Shown here: piece after piece, positions 1-6,575 of the stretch
Position numbering within the stretch: the first letter of the stretch is position 1
Layout of the letters: every line of letters begins with the position of its first letter
Assembly (NCBI GenBank): GCA_947628635.1
Contig: CANRAX010000053.1
Span: 1 to 8,786, forward strand
Source: an uncultured Bacilli bacterium
Lineage (GTDB): Bacteria > Bacillota_I > Bacilli_A > RF39 > UBA660
Length of the DNA: 8,786 bases
Direction: 5' to 3'
Notes under the pieces: model-generated
Database searches by the model: none
Told to the model about the DNA's origin: nothing
Seen by the model: only the letters and a program-made list of their open reading frames with translations
Translations under genes and position numbers: made by a program

Positions 1-395
1 GAGTATATGATATGAGTGGAGGAGCACATGAATATGTGGCAAGTTATATGGATGGACATGGAATTAATAATGATATAACTTCAACAGAATTAGCAAAAAC
101 ACAATATTTTGATAAGTATTCTGTAAACAGTTCACAAACGTCCTATAATCAAAGAAAGCTAGGAGACGCAACAGGAGAGATGGGACCATTTTATTTTTAT
201 TATGATAAAGATAAGACCCCTAGAATTCATAATGCTTGGTACGCTGACCGTTCGGGCTTCGTTGACTCCACGTACCCTTGGTTCCTTCGCGGCGGCCGTT
301 ACGACCATGGAGTCTTGGCGTGTCAGTTCCACTTCAGTAGGGACACGGGTGGTACGTACACTTACATCGGTTTTCGCCTCGTTCTAGCTCTTTAA
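1..395 (+). CDS. C-type-lectin-fold (FGE-sulfatase-like) surface protein, 3' part; possible DGR target
   Basis: The reading frame is open to the window edge (codons for V-Y-D precede the first ATG at 12), so this is the C-terminal part of a longer protein. The visible part starts with YDMSGGAHEYVA and ends with PWFLRGGRYDHG and GFRLVLAL. This is the order of motifs in formylglycine-generating-enzyme-like / C-type-lectin domains, which serve as ligand-binding scaffolds and are the usual fold of diversity-generating retroelement target proteins. From Trp76 (numbering from the ATG at 12) to the stop, the coding strand changes abruptly: about 56% GC and about 14% A, against about 33% GC before it. 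Some 40 of the last 52 codons end in C or T. In related gut Firmicutes such domains often follow a prepilin-like N-terminus, but that part lies outside the window. I am confident of the fold, less so of DGR diversification, because no reverse transcriptase or template repeat is visible here. Confidence 0.8.
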   Translation, partial: VYDMSGGAHEYVASYMDGHGINNDITSTELAKTQYFDKYSVNSSQTSYNQRKLGDATGEMGPFYFYYDKDKTPRIHNAWYADRSGFVDSTYPWFLRGGRYDHGVLACQFHFSRDTGGTYTYIGFRLVLAL

Positions 396-437
396 TTTGT
401 AATTATTAAATATTGCAATGTTTACCACTACACACGG

Positions 438-460
438 ACTGTTAAAAAAACAGTTTTTTT
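438..460 (+). terminator. Rho-independent terminator after the lectin-fold gene
   Basis: ACTGTT (438-443) pairs with AACAGT (449-454) around an A-rich loop, followed by a run of seven T (454-460). It lies 43 bases after the stop codon. The stem is short and has only two G-C pairs, so strength is moderate. A hairpin just downstream of the variable region is also a known feature of some DGR target genes, so it could have a second role. Confidence 0.6.
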
Positions 461-476
461 ATGCACGAAATTTCAC

Positions 477-507
477 TTGACAAGACCCGTCGGGATGGGG
501 GTATTAT
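477..507 (+). promoter_or_regulatory. Promoter with perfect -35 and a 19-bp GC-rich palindromic spacer
   Basis: TTGACA (477-482) is a perfect -35 box. The best -10 is TATTAT (502-507), giving a 19-bp spacer, longer than the usual 17. The spacer is strikingly G/C-rich for this genome and contains the palindrome CCCGTCGGG (486-494) followed by a run of five G (497-501). An elongated spacer with a dyad is the layout of MerR-family-controlled promoters, so regulated activity is possible; that is inference. It would drive the tail-fibre-like gene with a short leader. Confidence 0.5.
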
Positions 508-544
508 ATAAATAGAAAAAAATAAAAATTGTGTGGAAAAAGTT

Positions 545-549
545 GGTGA
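545..549 (+). promoter_or_regulatory. Ribosome binding site favouring the ATG at 555
   Basis: GGTGA lies 5 bases before ATG 555 and matches the 3' part of the AAGGAGGTGA consensus. No Shine-Dalgarno-like sequence precedes the in-frame GTG at 531, whose upstream sequence is A/T only. This is why the shorter start is chosen. Confidence 0.5.
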
Positions 550-554
550 AATTA

Positions 555-1346
555 ATGAAAAATAAAATAGATAAAAGAGTATTTATCATAATGATAATTG
601 GAATAATGATAGGTATAATAATCTCAATATCATCCTCATATGTATTAGCACAAACGCTAGTAAATAGTAAAGATGTCTATTATGAAGATAATTCAGGCTT
701 AGCTGTAAATAATGTGCAAGCCGCGATAGATGGAACTTGTACTAAATTTAGTAATGAATTAACTAATTTTTTAAATAAAATATATCCCGTAGGAACTATT
801 TATACATCAACTGCAAGTACAAATCCATCAACATTTTTAGGAGGCACATGGGAAAATTATGGAAACGGAAGAGTCTTAAAAGGAATAAATAGTGGAACAG
901 CTGGATCAACAGGTGGAAGTGAAACAGTAACTTTAAAAGAGGCTAATTTGCCAAGTCATAGCCATAGTATTCCAGCACTTTCAGGTTCAACAAGTGCAGA
1001 TGGAGGCCATACACCAAGTGGAACAATATCTTCCAAAGAATTAATCGGAAAAGTTTGGGATATTGCTTTTCAAGAAAAAGCATATTTGGGGACTTTTACT
1101 GGTATAATTTCCAGAGGTACTGGTAATGTAGGTTCAACCGGTTATGCAACAAGTACTGTTGGTAATGTGGATGATGGCTTTACAATTAATGCAACGCATA
1201 ATCATACTTTCACAGGAACAGCTGTTGCTAATCACACACATACTGTAACAACAAATACTAATACAACAGGTTCAACTGGTTCAGGAACAGCTTTTAGCAC
1301 ACTAGATCCTTACATAACCGTCTATATGTGGCGAAGAACAGCTTAA
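555..1346 (+). CDS. Membrane-anchored protein with phage tail-fibre/collar-like C-terminal domain
   Basis: Predicted 263-residue protein (271 if the in-frame GTG at 531 is used). A basic N-terminus (KNKIDKR) is followed by one hydrophobic segment at about residues 9-32, ending SSYVLA-Q, which may be a membrane anchor or a signal peptide. A short stretch with SGLAVNNVQAAID leads into IYPVGTIYTS (76-85) and NPSTFLGGTWENYGNGRVL. This is the signature of phage baseplate/short tail-fibre (collar or Gp10-C-like) domains, which end, as here, in PYITVYMWRRTA. His-x-His pairs occur at about 135-138 (HSHS), 215-217 (HNH) and 227-229 (HTH); in phage fibres such pairs bind metal along the trimer axis. 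The middle is rich in Gly, Ser and Thr. Likely a trimeric, cell-surface binding protein; the ligand is unknown. There is no phage gene around it, so it looks like a cellular gene built from a fibre domain rather than prophage. It has its own promoter and no clear terminator before tig. Confidence 0.8.
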   Translation: MKNKIDKRVFIIMIIGIMIGIIISISSSYVLAQTLVNSKDVYYEDNSGLAVNNVQAAIDGTCTKFSNELTNFLNKIYPVGTIYTSTASTNPSTFLGGTWENYGNGRVLKGINSGTAGSTGGSETVTLKEANLPSHSHSIPALSGSTSADGGHTPSGTISSKELIGKVWDIAFQEKAYLGTFTGIISRGTGNVGSTGYATSTVGNVDDGFTINATHNHTFTGTAVANHTHTVTTNTNTTGSTGSGTAFSTLDPYITVYMWRRTA

Positions 1347-1373
1347 AAAATTTAGTAATATTTTAAATAAAAG

Positions 1374-1402
1374 TTGTTTTAAACCAAAATATCTAGTATA
1401 AT
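1374..1402 (+). promoter_or_regulatory. Sigma-A-type promoter of tig
   Basis: TTGTTT (1374-1379) and a perfect TATAAT (1397-1402) are separated by exactly 17 bases. The predicted start, about 1409, leaves a leader of about 15 bases containing the GGAGGG ribosome binding site (1413-1418). Confidence 0.75.
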
Positions 1403-1423
1403 ATAAGACATTGGAGGGATATT

Positions 1424-2746
1424 ATGGCAAAAACTGCAAAAACTGCTGAAAAAGAAGTTAAACAAGAAAAAGAAACAGCAAAAACAAAAGCAACTAAAAA
1501 AAATATACATGAAATAAAAGTTAAAATTGAAGGTCAAGAATGGCAAGAAGCTATTGATAAAGCTTTTAATGCTAAACAAAAAACTGCTAAGGTTGATGGT
1601 TTTCGTAAAGGAAAAGTTCCAAGAGATATTTATGAAAAAAACTTTGGCAAAGAATCATTATGGCTTGACGCTGCTGAAAAATTAATTCAAGAAGCTTATA
1701 TAAAAGCCCTTGATGAATCTAAATTAATTCCAGTTGTTCAACCATCTGTTGATTTGAGTGGCCTAAATGAAGATTTTGTGGAGTATTTATTTAAAATTAT
1801 AACTAAGCCAGAAGTTAATGTGAAAAAATACAAAGGTTTAAAAATTAAACCTGAAAAAGTAGAAGTTACTGATGAAGAAATTAATCATGAAATAGGTCAT
1901 TTACTTGAAAGATATTCAGAATTAGTAGTTAAAGAAGGAAAAGTAGAAAATGGTGATGTTGCCGTTATAGACTTTGAAGGTTTCAAAGATGGTGTCGCTT
2001 TTGATGGTGGAAAAGGTGAAAATTATTCTTTAGAGATAGGTTCAAATTCTTTTATTCCTGGTTTTGAAGATCAATTAATTGGTATGAAAGCAGGAGAAGA
2101 AAAAGACTTAAATTTAACTTTCCCAGAAGATTATGGTGTTAAAGAACTTGCTTCTGCTAAAGTAGTATTTAAAGTTAAAGTAAATGAAGTTAAACAAAAA
2201 CAAACTCGCCAACTTGATGAAGAATTTTTTGAAGACTTAGGTATGGATGGCGTAGATAGTGAAGAAAAACTTCGTGAAGAGATAAAAAATTCTATTAAAG
2301 CTCAAAGAGAAATGGAAGTTGAAAATAAATATGTTGATACACTTTTAGAAGAAATATCTAAAAATGTTGAAGTTGATATACCAGAAGAAATGGTTGAAGA
2401 AGAAATTGCACATTTAATGGAAAGATTTGAGCAACAAATGAAAATGCAAGGTATATCACTAGATTTGTACTATCAATTTACTAGATCTACTGAAGCTGAT
2501 TTAAGAAGTCAAATGGAAAAAGAGGCTTATGCTAATGTTTTATATCGTTTAATGCTTGAAGAAATTACTAAGTTAGAAGATATAAAAATTACCTTAGAAG
2601 AGGCTGAAGAAGAAGCTGAAAAATTAGCAAAAGAATATAAAATGGAAAAAGAAGAATTTTTAAAACAATTTGGTGGCATTGATATGATCCAATATGATTT
2701 AGAAATTCGTAAGACAATTGAAAAACTAAAAGAATTAAATAAGTAA
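1424..2746 (+). CDS. tig: Trigger factor, ribosome-associated chaperone / peptidyl-prolyl isomerase
   Basis: A 440-residue protein matching the whole trigger factor family (usually about 425-450 residues). It binds the ribosome near the exit tunnel and shields new chains. The ribosome-binding signature GFRKGKVP is at residues 59-66, about 16 residues later than in E. coli, because the protein begins with a Lys/Ala/Thr/Glu-rich tail (about residues 1-26) that replaces the usual short start. The FKBP-type isomerase domain runs from about 174 to 257 (NGDVAVIDFEG, FIPGFEDQLIGMKAGEEK, FPEDYG). The long charged helical C-terminal chaperone domain follows from about 258. The start is set by GGAGGG six bases upstream of ATG 1424 and by the promoter just before it. 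It is a single-gene unit ending at the terminator at 2799-2834. Family assignment is very secure. Confidence 0.97.
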   Translation: MAKTAKTAEKEVKQEKETAKTKATKKNIHEIKVKIEGQEWQEAIDKAFNAKQKTAKVDGFRKGKVPRDIYEKNFGKESLWLDAAEKLIQEAYIKALDESKLIPVVQPSVDLSGLNEDFVEYLFKIITKPEVNVKKYKGLKIKPEKVEVTDEEINHEIGHLLERYSELVVKEGKVENGDVAVIDFEGFKDGVAFDGGKGENYSLEIGSNSFIPGFEDQLIGMKAGEEKDLNLTFPEDYGVKELASAKVVFKVKVNEVKQKQTRQLDEEFFEDLGMDGVDSEEKLREEIKNSIKAQREMEVENKYVDTLLEEISKNVEVDIPEEMVEEEIAHLMERFEQQMKMQGISLDLYYQFTRSTEADLRSQMEKEAYANVLYRLMLEEITKLEDIKITLEEAEEEAEKLAKEYKMEKEEFLKQFGGIDMIQYDLEIRKTIEKLKELNK

Positions 2747-2798
2747 TTGCTTTTAAAATTAAGTATCAAAAAAAAATAAAAGAATAAGAGTTAATTTT

Positions 2799-2834
2799 AA
2801 ACCTCGCTTTGTAAAAAAGAAACGAGGTTTTTTT
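2799..2834 (+). terminator. Rho-independent terminator of tig
   Basis: AAACCTCG (2799-2806) pairs with CGAGGTTT (2823-2830), with three further A-T pairs possible across a one-base bulge, followed by seven T (2828-2834). The stem holds the only G/C-rich bases in this intergenic stretch. Confidence 0.85.
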
Positions 2835-2854
2835 AAATTTTCATCCAAATTTTG

Positions 2855-2882
2855 TTGAAAAAAATTTTATTTAATATATAAT
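2855..2882 (+). promoter_or_regulatory. Sigma-A-type promoter of the lon operon
   Basis: TTGAAA (2855-2860) and TATAAT (2877-2882) are separated by 16 bases. The leader of about 30 bases carries GGAGGTG (2904-2910), seven bases before the lon ATG. I see no CtsR- or CIRCE-like inverted repeat, so heat-shock control of the classical kinds is not evident. Confidence 0.7.
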
Positions 2883-2917
2883 AGAAAGCAATATTAAAAA
2901 ACTGGAGGTGAAATATC

Positions 2918-5221
2918 ATGGATAATAAACTCTTAGTGTTAATTATAAATGACATGGTAGTTTTACCTAATACAGAAGTTAGAATAGAATATGATAATAT
3001 CTATGATAGACAAATGATAGATATAGTAGATAAATTAGAAGACAGTTTAATGCTAATAGTAAATCCTTTAGAAGAAAATTTTACTGGAGTTACATCTCTA
3101 CCAAAATATGGTATTTTAGGACGTCTAAAATTAAAAATAAATGTTCCAAATGGCAAGACGAGAGTCGTCATTGAAGGAATAGAAAGAGTCTTTATCCCAA
3201 CTTACTATGAAGAAGGTAACTTTTTTAAGGCCACATATGAAGAAGTTTATATTGAAGAAACAAAAGATGATGAAAATTATTTTAATATTTTAATAAAGTC
3301 ATTAGAAAATTATGTTGATAAAGTTCCTTATATGGGTAATGCTATTATTTCTCAAATAGAACATGTAGATACTTTAAATGACTTATGTGATTTAATAGCC
3401 AGTTTTATTCCTATAAATTACGAAGACAAGAAAAAATATGTTACAATAATTTCTCCTATTGAAAGAACTAAACTTTTACTTGCTGATATGAATAAGGGAA
3501 TAAAATTAATTGATTTAGAAAGAAAAATTGAAAAAGAAGTAGAAGAAGAATTAGATGAGTCACAACGAGAATACTTTTTACGTGAAAAAATAAAAGTAAT
3601 GCAAAAAGAATTAGGTGAAATTAATACAAAAGATAGTGAAGTTGAAGTCTTTAAGAAAAAATTAAAAAAACTAAAATGTAATTCTAAAGTTAAAGATAAA
3701 ATAAAACAAGAAATATCTAGATATGAAAGTTTAAACAATAATTCACCTGAATTGGGAATGATAAGAGAATATCTGGAATGGATGATTAATCTACCTTGGA
3801 ATAATTATACAAAAGATAATAATGATTTAGAAAAAGTAAAAAATATTTTAGACTCATCCCATTATGCGTTGGATGAAGTAAAAACACGTATTTTAGAATA
3901 TTTAGCAGTTAAGCAAAATACTAACAATTTGCGTAGTCCAATAATATGTTTAGTTGGTCCACCTGGTGTTGGTAAAACTTCACTTGCTTTGAGTATTGCT
4001 AAAAGTTTAGGGCGCAAGTCCGCTAAAATTAGTGTTGGTGGTATTAATGATGAAGCTGAAATTGTTGGTCATCGAAGAACTTATATTGGTGCCAATCCTG
4101 GAAGAATTATTCAAGGAATAAAAAAAGCTGGAACAACTAATCCTGTTTTTATCATTGATGAAATTGATAAAATGACTAAAGATATTAAAGGGGATCCTGC
4201 AAGTAGTTTACTTGAAGTTTTAGATCCTGAACAAAATAGTAAATTTTCTGATCATTACATTGAAGAAGAATTTGATTTATCCAAAGTTATGTTTATTGCT
4301 ACTGCTAATTATGTTGAACAAATTCCTTATGAATTAAGAGACAGATTAGAAATAATTAATATATCTAGTTATACAGAATATGAAAAACTTGATATTGCTA
4401 AAAATCATTTAGTTCCAAAATTGTTAGAAGAACATGGCTTAACTTCTTTACAAGTTCAAATTACTGATGAAGCCTTAATGTCTATGATAAGATATTATAC
4501 TAAAGAAGCTGGAGTTCGTGAATTAGAAAGAACTATTGCCACTCTTTTTCGAAAAATAGTAAAGAAATTGTTATTAGAAAAAAATGAAGTTTTCTTCAAA
4601 ATAGAAGATACTATGTTAGAAGAATTTTTAGGTAAGAAAAAATACTTTTATATGGAAAGTGCTACTAAAGAAGAAATCGGTGTTGTTAATGGTATGGCTT
4701 ATACCGTTTTTGGTGGAGATATCTTACCAATTGAAGCAACGATGTTTAAAGGTAAAGGAGAGCTTATCTTAACTGGTTCTTTAGGGGAAGTTATGCAAGA
4801 ATCTTGTCATATAGCTCTTGATTATATTAAAGCTAATATGGAGCAGTTTAAAATTAGTGATAATGATATTTTAAAAAATGATATTCACATTCATGTACCA
4901 GAAGGAGCTGTAAATAAGGATGGCCCTTCAGCTGGCGTTACAATAACAACAGCTTTAATAAGTCTTTTCACTAAAAAAACTGTTTCTAAAGAAGTTGCTA
5001 TGACGGGAGAAATTACCTTACGAGGTCGTGTTTTAGCCATTGGTGGTTTAAAAGAAAAAGTTATTGGTGCTCATAGAGCTGGTGTGAGAAAAATATTTTT
5101 ACCTTTAGAAAATGAAAAAGATTTAGATGAAATTCCTACGGAAATAAGAAAAGATATTGAATTTAGTTTAGTTAAAAATTATGATGATATATTTAATAAG
5201 TTATTTAAGGAGAAGAAATAA
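2918..5221 (+). CDS. lon: ATP-dependent Lon protease (LonA type)
   Basis: A 767-residue cytoplasmic AAA+ serine protease, slightly shorter than the usual 775-810, which degrades misfolded and regulatory proteins. The N-terminal substrate-binding domain (about 1-190) is diverged: the common LPLRD start is replaced by LIINDMVVLP. A charged coiled-coil region follows (about 190-270). In the ATPase module the Walker A motif is GPPGVGKT (347-354) and Walker B is VFIIDEID (410-417), with ATANYVEQIPYELRDRLE downstream. The protease domain has the catalytic serine in DGPSAG (Ser671) and the catalytic lysine in GGLKEK (Lys714), 43 residues apart as in other LonA proteins. All active-site residues are present, so it should be functional. 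It begins the operon; its stop codon directly abuts the next ATG. Unlike in B. subtilis, no clpX or lonB lies between tig and this gene. Confidence 0.97.
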   Translation: MDNKLLVLIINDMVVLPNTEVRIEYDNIYDRQMIDIVDKLEDSLMLIVNPLEENFTGVTSLPKYGILGRLKLKINVPNGKTRVVIEGIERVFIPTYYEEGNFFKATYEEVYIEETKDDENYFNILIKSLENYVDKVPYMGNAIISQIEHVDTLNDLCDLIASFIPINYEDKKKYVTIISPIERTKLLLADMNKGIKLIDLERKIEKEVEEELDESQREYFLREKIKVMQKELGEINTKDSEVEVFKKKLKKLKCNSKVKDKIKQEISRYESLNNNSPELGMIREYLEWMINLPWNNYTKDNNDLEKVKNILDSSHYALDEVKTRILEYLAVKQNTNNLRSPIICLVGPPGVGKTSLALSIAKSLGRKSAKISVGGINDEAEIVGHRRTYIGANPGRIIQGIKKAGTTNPVFIIDEIDKMTKDIKGDPASSLLEVLDPEQNSKFSDHYIEEEFDLSKVMFIATANYVEQIPYELRDRLEIINISSYTEYEKLDIAKNHLVPKLLEEHGLTSLQVQITDEALMSMIRYYTKEAGVRELERTIATLFRKIVKKLLLEKNEVFFKIEDTMLEEFLGKKKYFYMESATKEEIGVVNGMAYTVFGGDILPIEATMFKGKGELILTGSLGEVMQESCHIALDYIKANMEQFKISDNDILKNDIHIHVPEGAVNKDGPSAGVTITTALISLFTKKTVSKEVAMTGEITLRGRVLAIGGLKEKVIGAHRAGVRKIFLPLENEKDLDEIPTEIRKDIEFSLVKNYDDIFNKLFKEKK

Positions 5222-5863
5222 ATGGAACATTTTAAAGATTTTTATAATATAGTTAAGTTAAAATATGAGCTTATTACTAAAAGTGAAGAGGAAATAAAAA
5301 CACAACTTCAAGATGAAAAAAAATTAACTCTTTTTTTAGAAACCGTTGAATTGTTACTAAAGAAAGAAGAAGCCTTTTTATTTCTATCAAATAACTTTAT
5401 AACTAAAATTAATAATATTGTTTCTAACCAAAGATTTGTTTTAAATGATACTACTATTATTTCTAAATTAAATGAAGTTATTGCTAAGCTTAACGAGTTA
5501 GCAGTTCTTCCTAATAATTTAAAAAGAGTAAAAGCTCTTAATTATATTGATTATCAAAATGAAATAAGACATATACAATACGATGATTTGAAAAATTTTC
5601 TTGGTGCTATGGCTATGGACTATGAAGTGTTGAAAACTTTATTAAACGATGATACTGCTAGTTTTCCTCATGATGAAATATTTTTATCTTCTACAAATTA
5701 CTTTTTAGAAGTAGAGCCTGCTGTTTATGAAAATAGAGAAATACGCTATTTAACAAAAGAAAAGATTGATGCTATAAAAAAGAAAAAATATTCCTTTCAA
5801 AATCGTTACATTAAAAAATATGCTAATCTAACAGCCTTTAATTTTAAGAATTTATGGTATTAA
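5222..5863 (+). CDS. Unrecognised 213-residue protein, paralog A of a tandem pair
   Basis: I do not recognise the family. It starts at the base after the lon stop codon, with AAGGAG (5207-5212) inside the end of lon, so its translation is probably coupled to lon. The predicted protein is soluble, mostly helical and rich in Lys, Glu, Asn and Leu, with no signal peptide, membrane segment or cysteine. It aligns without large gaps to the next gene product: KLNEVIAKLN (82-91) against KINYVISTFN (83-92), YFLEVEPAVY (160-169) against YFGKVFPTMY (161-170), and IKKY (197-200) against IKTY (197-200). The two look like products of an old duplication. Position between lon and two spore coat genes suggests either a Lon-related or a sporulation role, but neither is shown by the sequence. 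Confidence 0.88.
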   Translation: MEHFKDFYNIVKLKYELITKSEEEIKTQLQDEKKLTLFLETVELLLKKEEAFLFLSNNFITKINNIVSNQRFVLNDTTIISKLNEVIAKLNELAVLPNNLKRVKALNYIDYQNEIRHIQYDDLKNFLGAMAMDYEVLKTLLNDDTASFPHDEIFLSSTNYFLEVEPAVYENREIRYLTKEKIDAIKKKKYSFQNRYIKKYANLTAFNFKNLWY

Positions 5864-5903
5864 TCTTTAAGAATTTGAAATTAAGTTGAAGTGAGAAATT
5901 AAT

Positions 5904-6533
5904 ATGGAAGAATATTTAACAAAAGTTGCTCGTATTTTAGCAGTTAAAAATAATTTGGTTCTTTTAGAAGATAAAGAATTAGAAGAAAAATGTAGTTCCT
6001 TTGAAAATTTTGTTATTTTTGTAAATAGCGTTTATGAACTAGTTTGTGAGGATAAGAAATTTTTTTGTTTTTCTAGTCTTAAAGAAGAAACTTTAAACAT
6101 TTTTTCTCTTCATCGTTATGACAAGAACTTAAGTAAAGATTTAATAACTAAAATTAATTATGTTATAAGTACTTTTAATTCTATGCAGATAACTGATAGC
6201 GAAGAATTAAAAAACGAAATTATAGATTATTGTACTAATGAAATTATTTTAAGAGATTATGTATTCAAAAATGAAGAAGATTTAATTAAATCAATAACAT
6301 TTGATATTGATGTCTTTATAAGTATTTTAGAAGAAAATTTAGAACAATATGAAGATGAAAATATGGTTTTAGCTTCGCTTCATTATTTTGGTAAAGTTTT
6401 CCCAACTATGTATCAAGATGAAGATATAAAAGAAGTTGTTTCAACTTATTTAGAAATGATAAAAAATACAAAAGGCCTTTTTAGAGGACCTATAAAGACA
6501 TATGCAAAAGCAATAGAGGAAGAATTTTTGTAA
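5904..6533 (+). CDS. Unrecognised 209-residue protein, paralog B of a tandem pair
   Basis: Family not recognised. It is a diverged copy of the preceding gene with nearly identical spacing of the shared motifs; the clearest is Y-F-x-x-V-x-P-x-x-Y at 161-170, followed by an acidic turn and IKTYA near the C-terminus. Unlike paralog A it has a few cysteines (near residues 30, 48, 55 and 110). It is acidic, predicted helical and soluble. A 40-base gap separates it from paralog A, with only a weak GTGAG (5891-5895) as ribosome binding site, so it may be less well translated. Its last codons form part of a possible terminator stem (6517-6551). Confidence 0.87.
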   Translation: MEEYLTKVARILAVKNNLVLLEDKELEEKCSSFENFVIFVNSVYELVCEDKKFFCFSSLKEETLNIFSLHRYDKNLSKDLITKINYVISTFNSMQITDSEELKNEIIDYCTNEIILRDYVFKNEEDLIKSITFDIDVFISILEENLEQYEDENMVLASLHYFGKVFPTMYQDEDIKEVVSTYLEMIKNTKGLFRGPIKTYAKAIEEEFL

Positions 6534-6551
6534 TAAAAGTTCTTCTTTTTT
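6517..6551 (+). terminator. Weak terminator or attenuator overlapping the end of paralog B
   Basis: GAAGAA (6519-6524) pairs with TTCTTC (6540-6545); TTTT (6525-6528) can pair with AAAA (6535-6538) across a bulged G, and six T follow (6546-6551). The stem is mostly A-U and includes the stop codon of the upstream gene, so ribosomes would interfere with it. It could lower read-through into the spore genes during growth. Confidence 0.4.
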
Positions 6552-6575
6552 CATATTTTCTTATAGGAGGAAATT

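Noticed and set aside
202..387. Open frame overlapping the lectin-fold gene in another frame
   Set aside because: It arises from the G/C-rich segment of the real gene, has no ribosome binding site and no recognisable protein pattern.
1..530. DGR reverse transcriptase, accessory gene or template repeat inside the window
   Set aside because: No reverse transcriptase motif in any frame and no second copy of the 237-395 sequence seen by eye on either strand.
531..554. In-frame GTG at 531 as start of the tail-fibre-like gene
   Set aside because: No Shine-Dalgarno sequence precedes it, whereas GGTGA precedes the ATG at 555. It remains possible and would add eight residues.
555..1346. Prophage remnant
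   Set aside because: Only one fibre-like domain is present, it carries a membrane segment, and the flanking genes are cellular.
2527..2769. Minus-strand open frame over the end of tig (similar ones at 1379-1579 and 3418-3738)
   Set aside because: These Ser/Phe/Leu-rich readings are what Glu/Lys-rich genes give on the opposite strand; no ribosome binding site or domain is seen.
5843..5876. Direct repeat TTTAAGAATTT at 5843-5853 and 5866-5876
   Set aside because: Eleven A/T-rich bases near a gene end in an A/T-rich genome; no matching feature and likely chance or local slippage.
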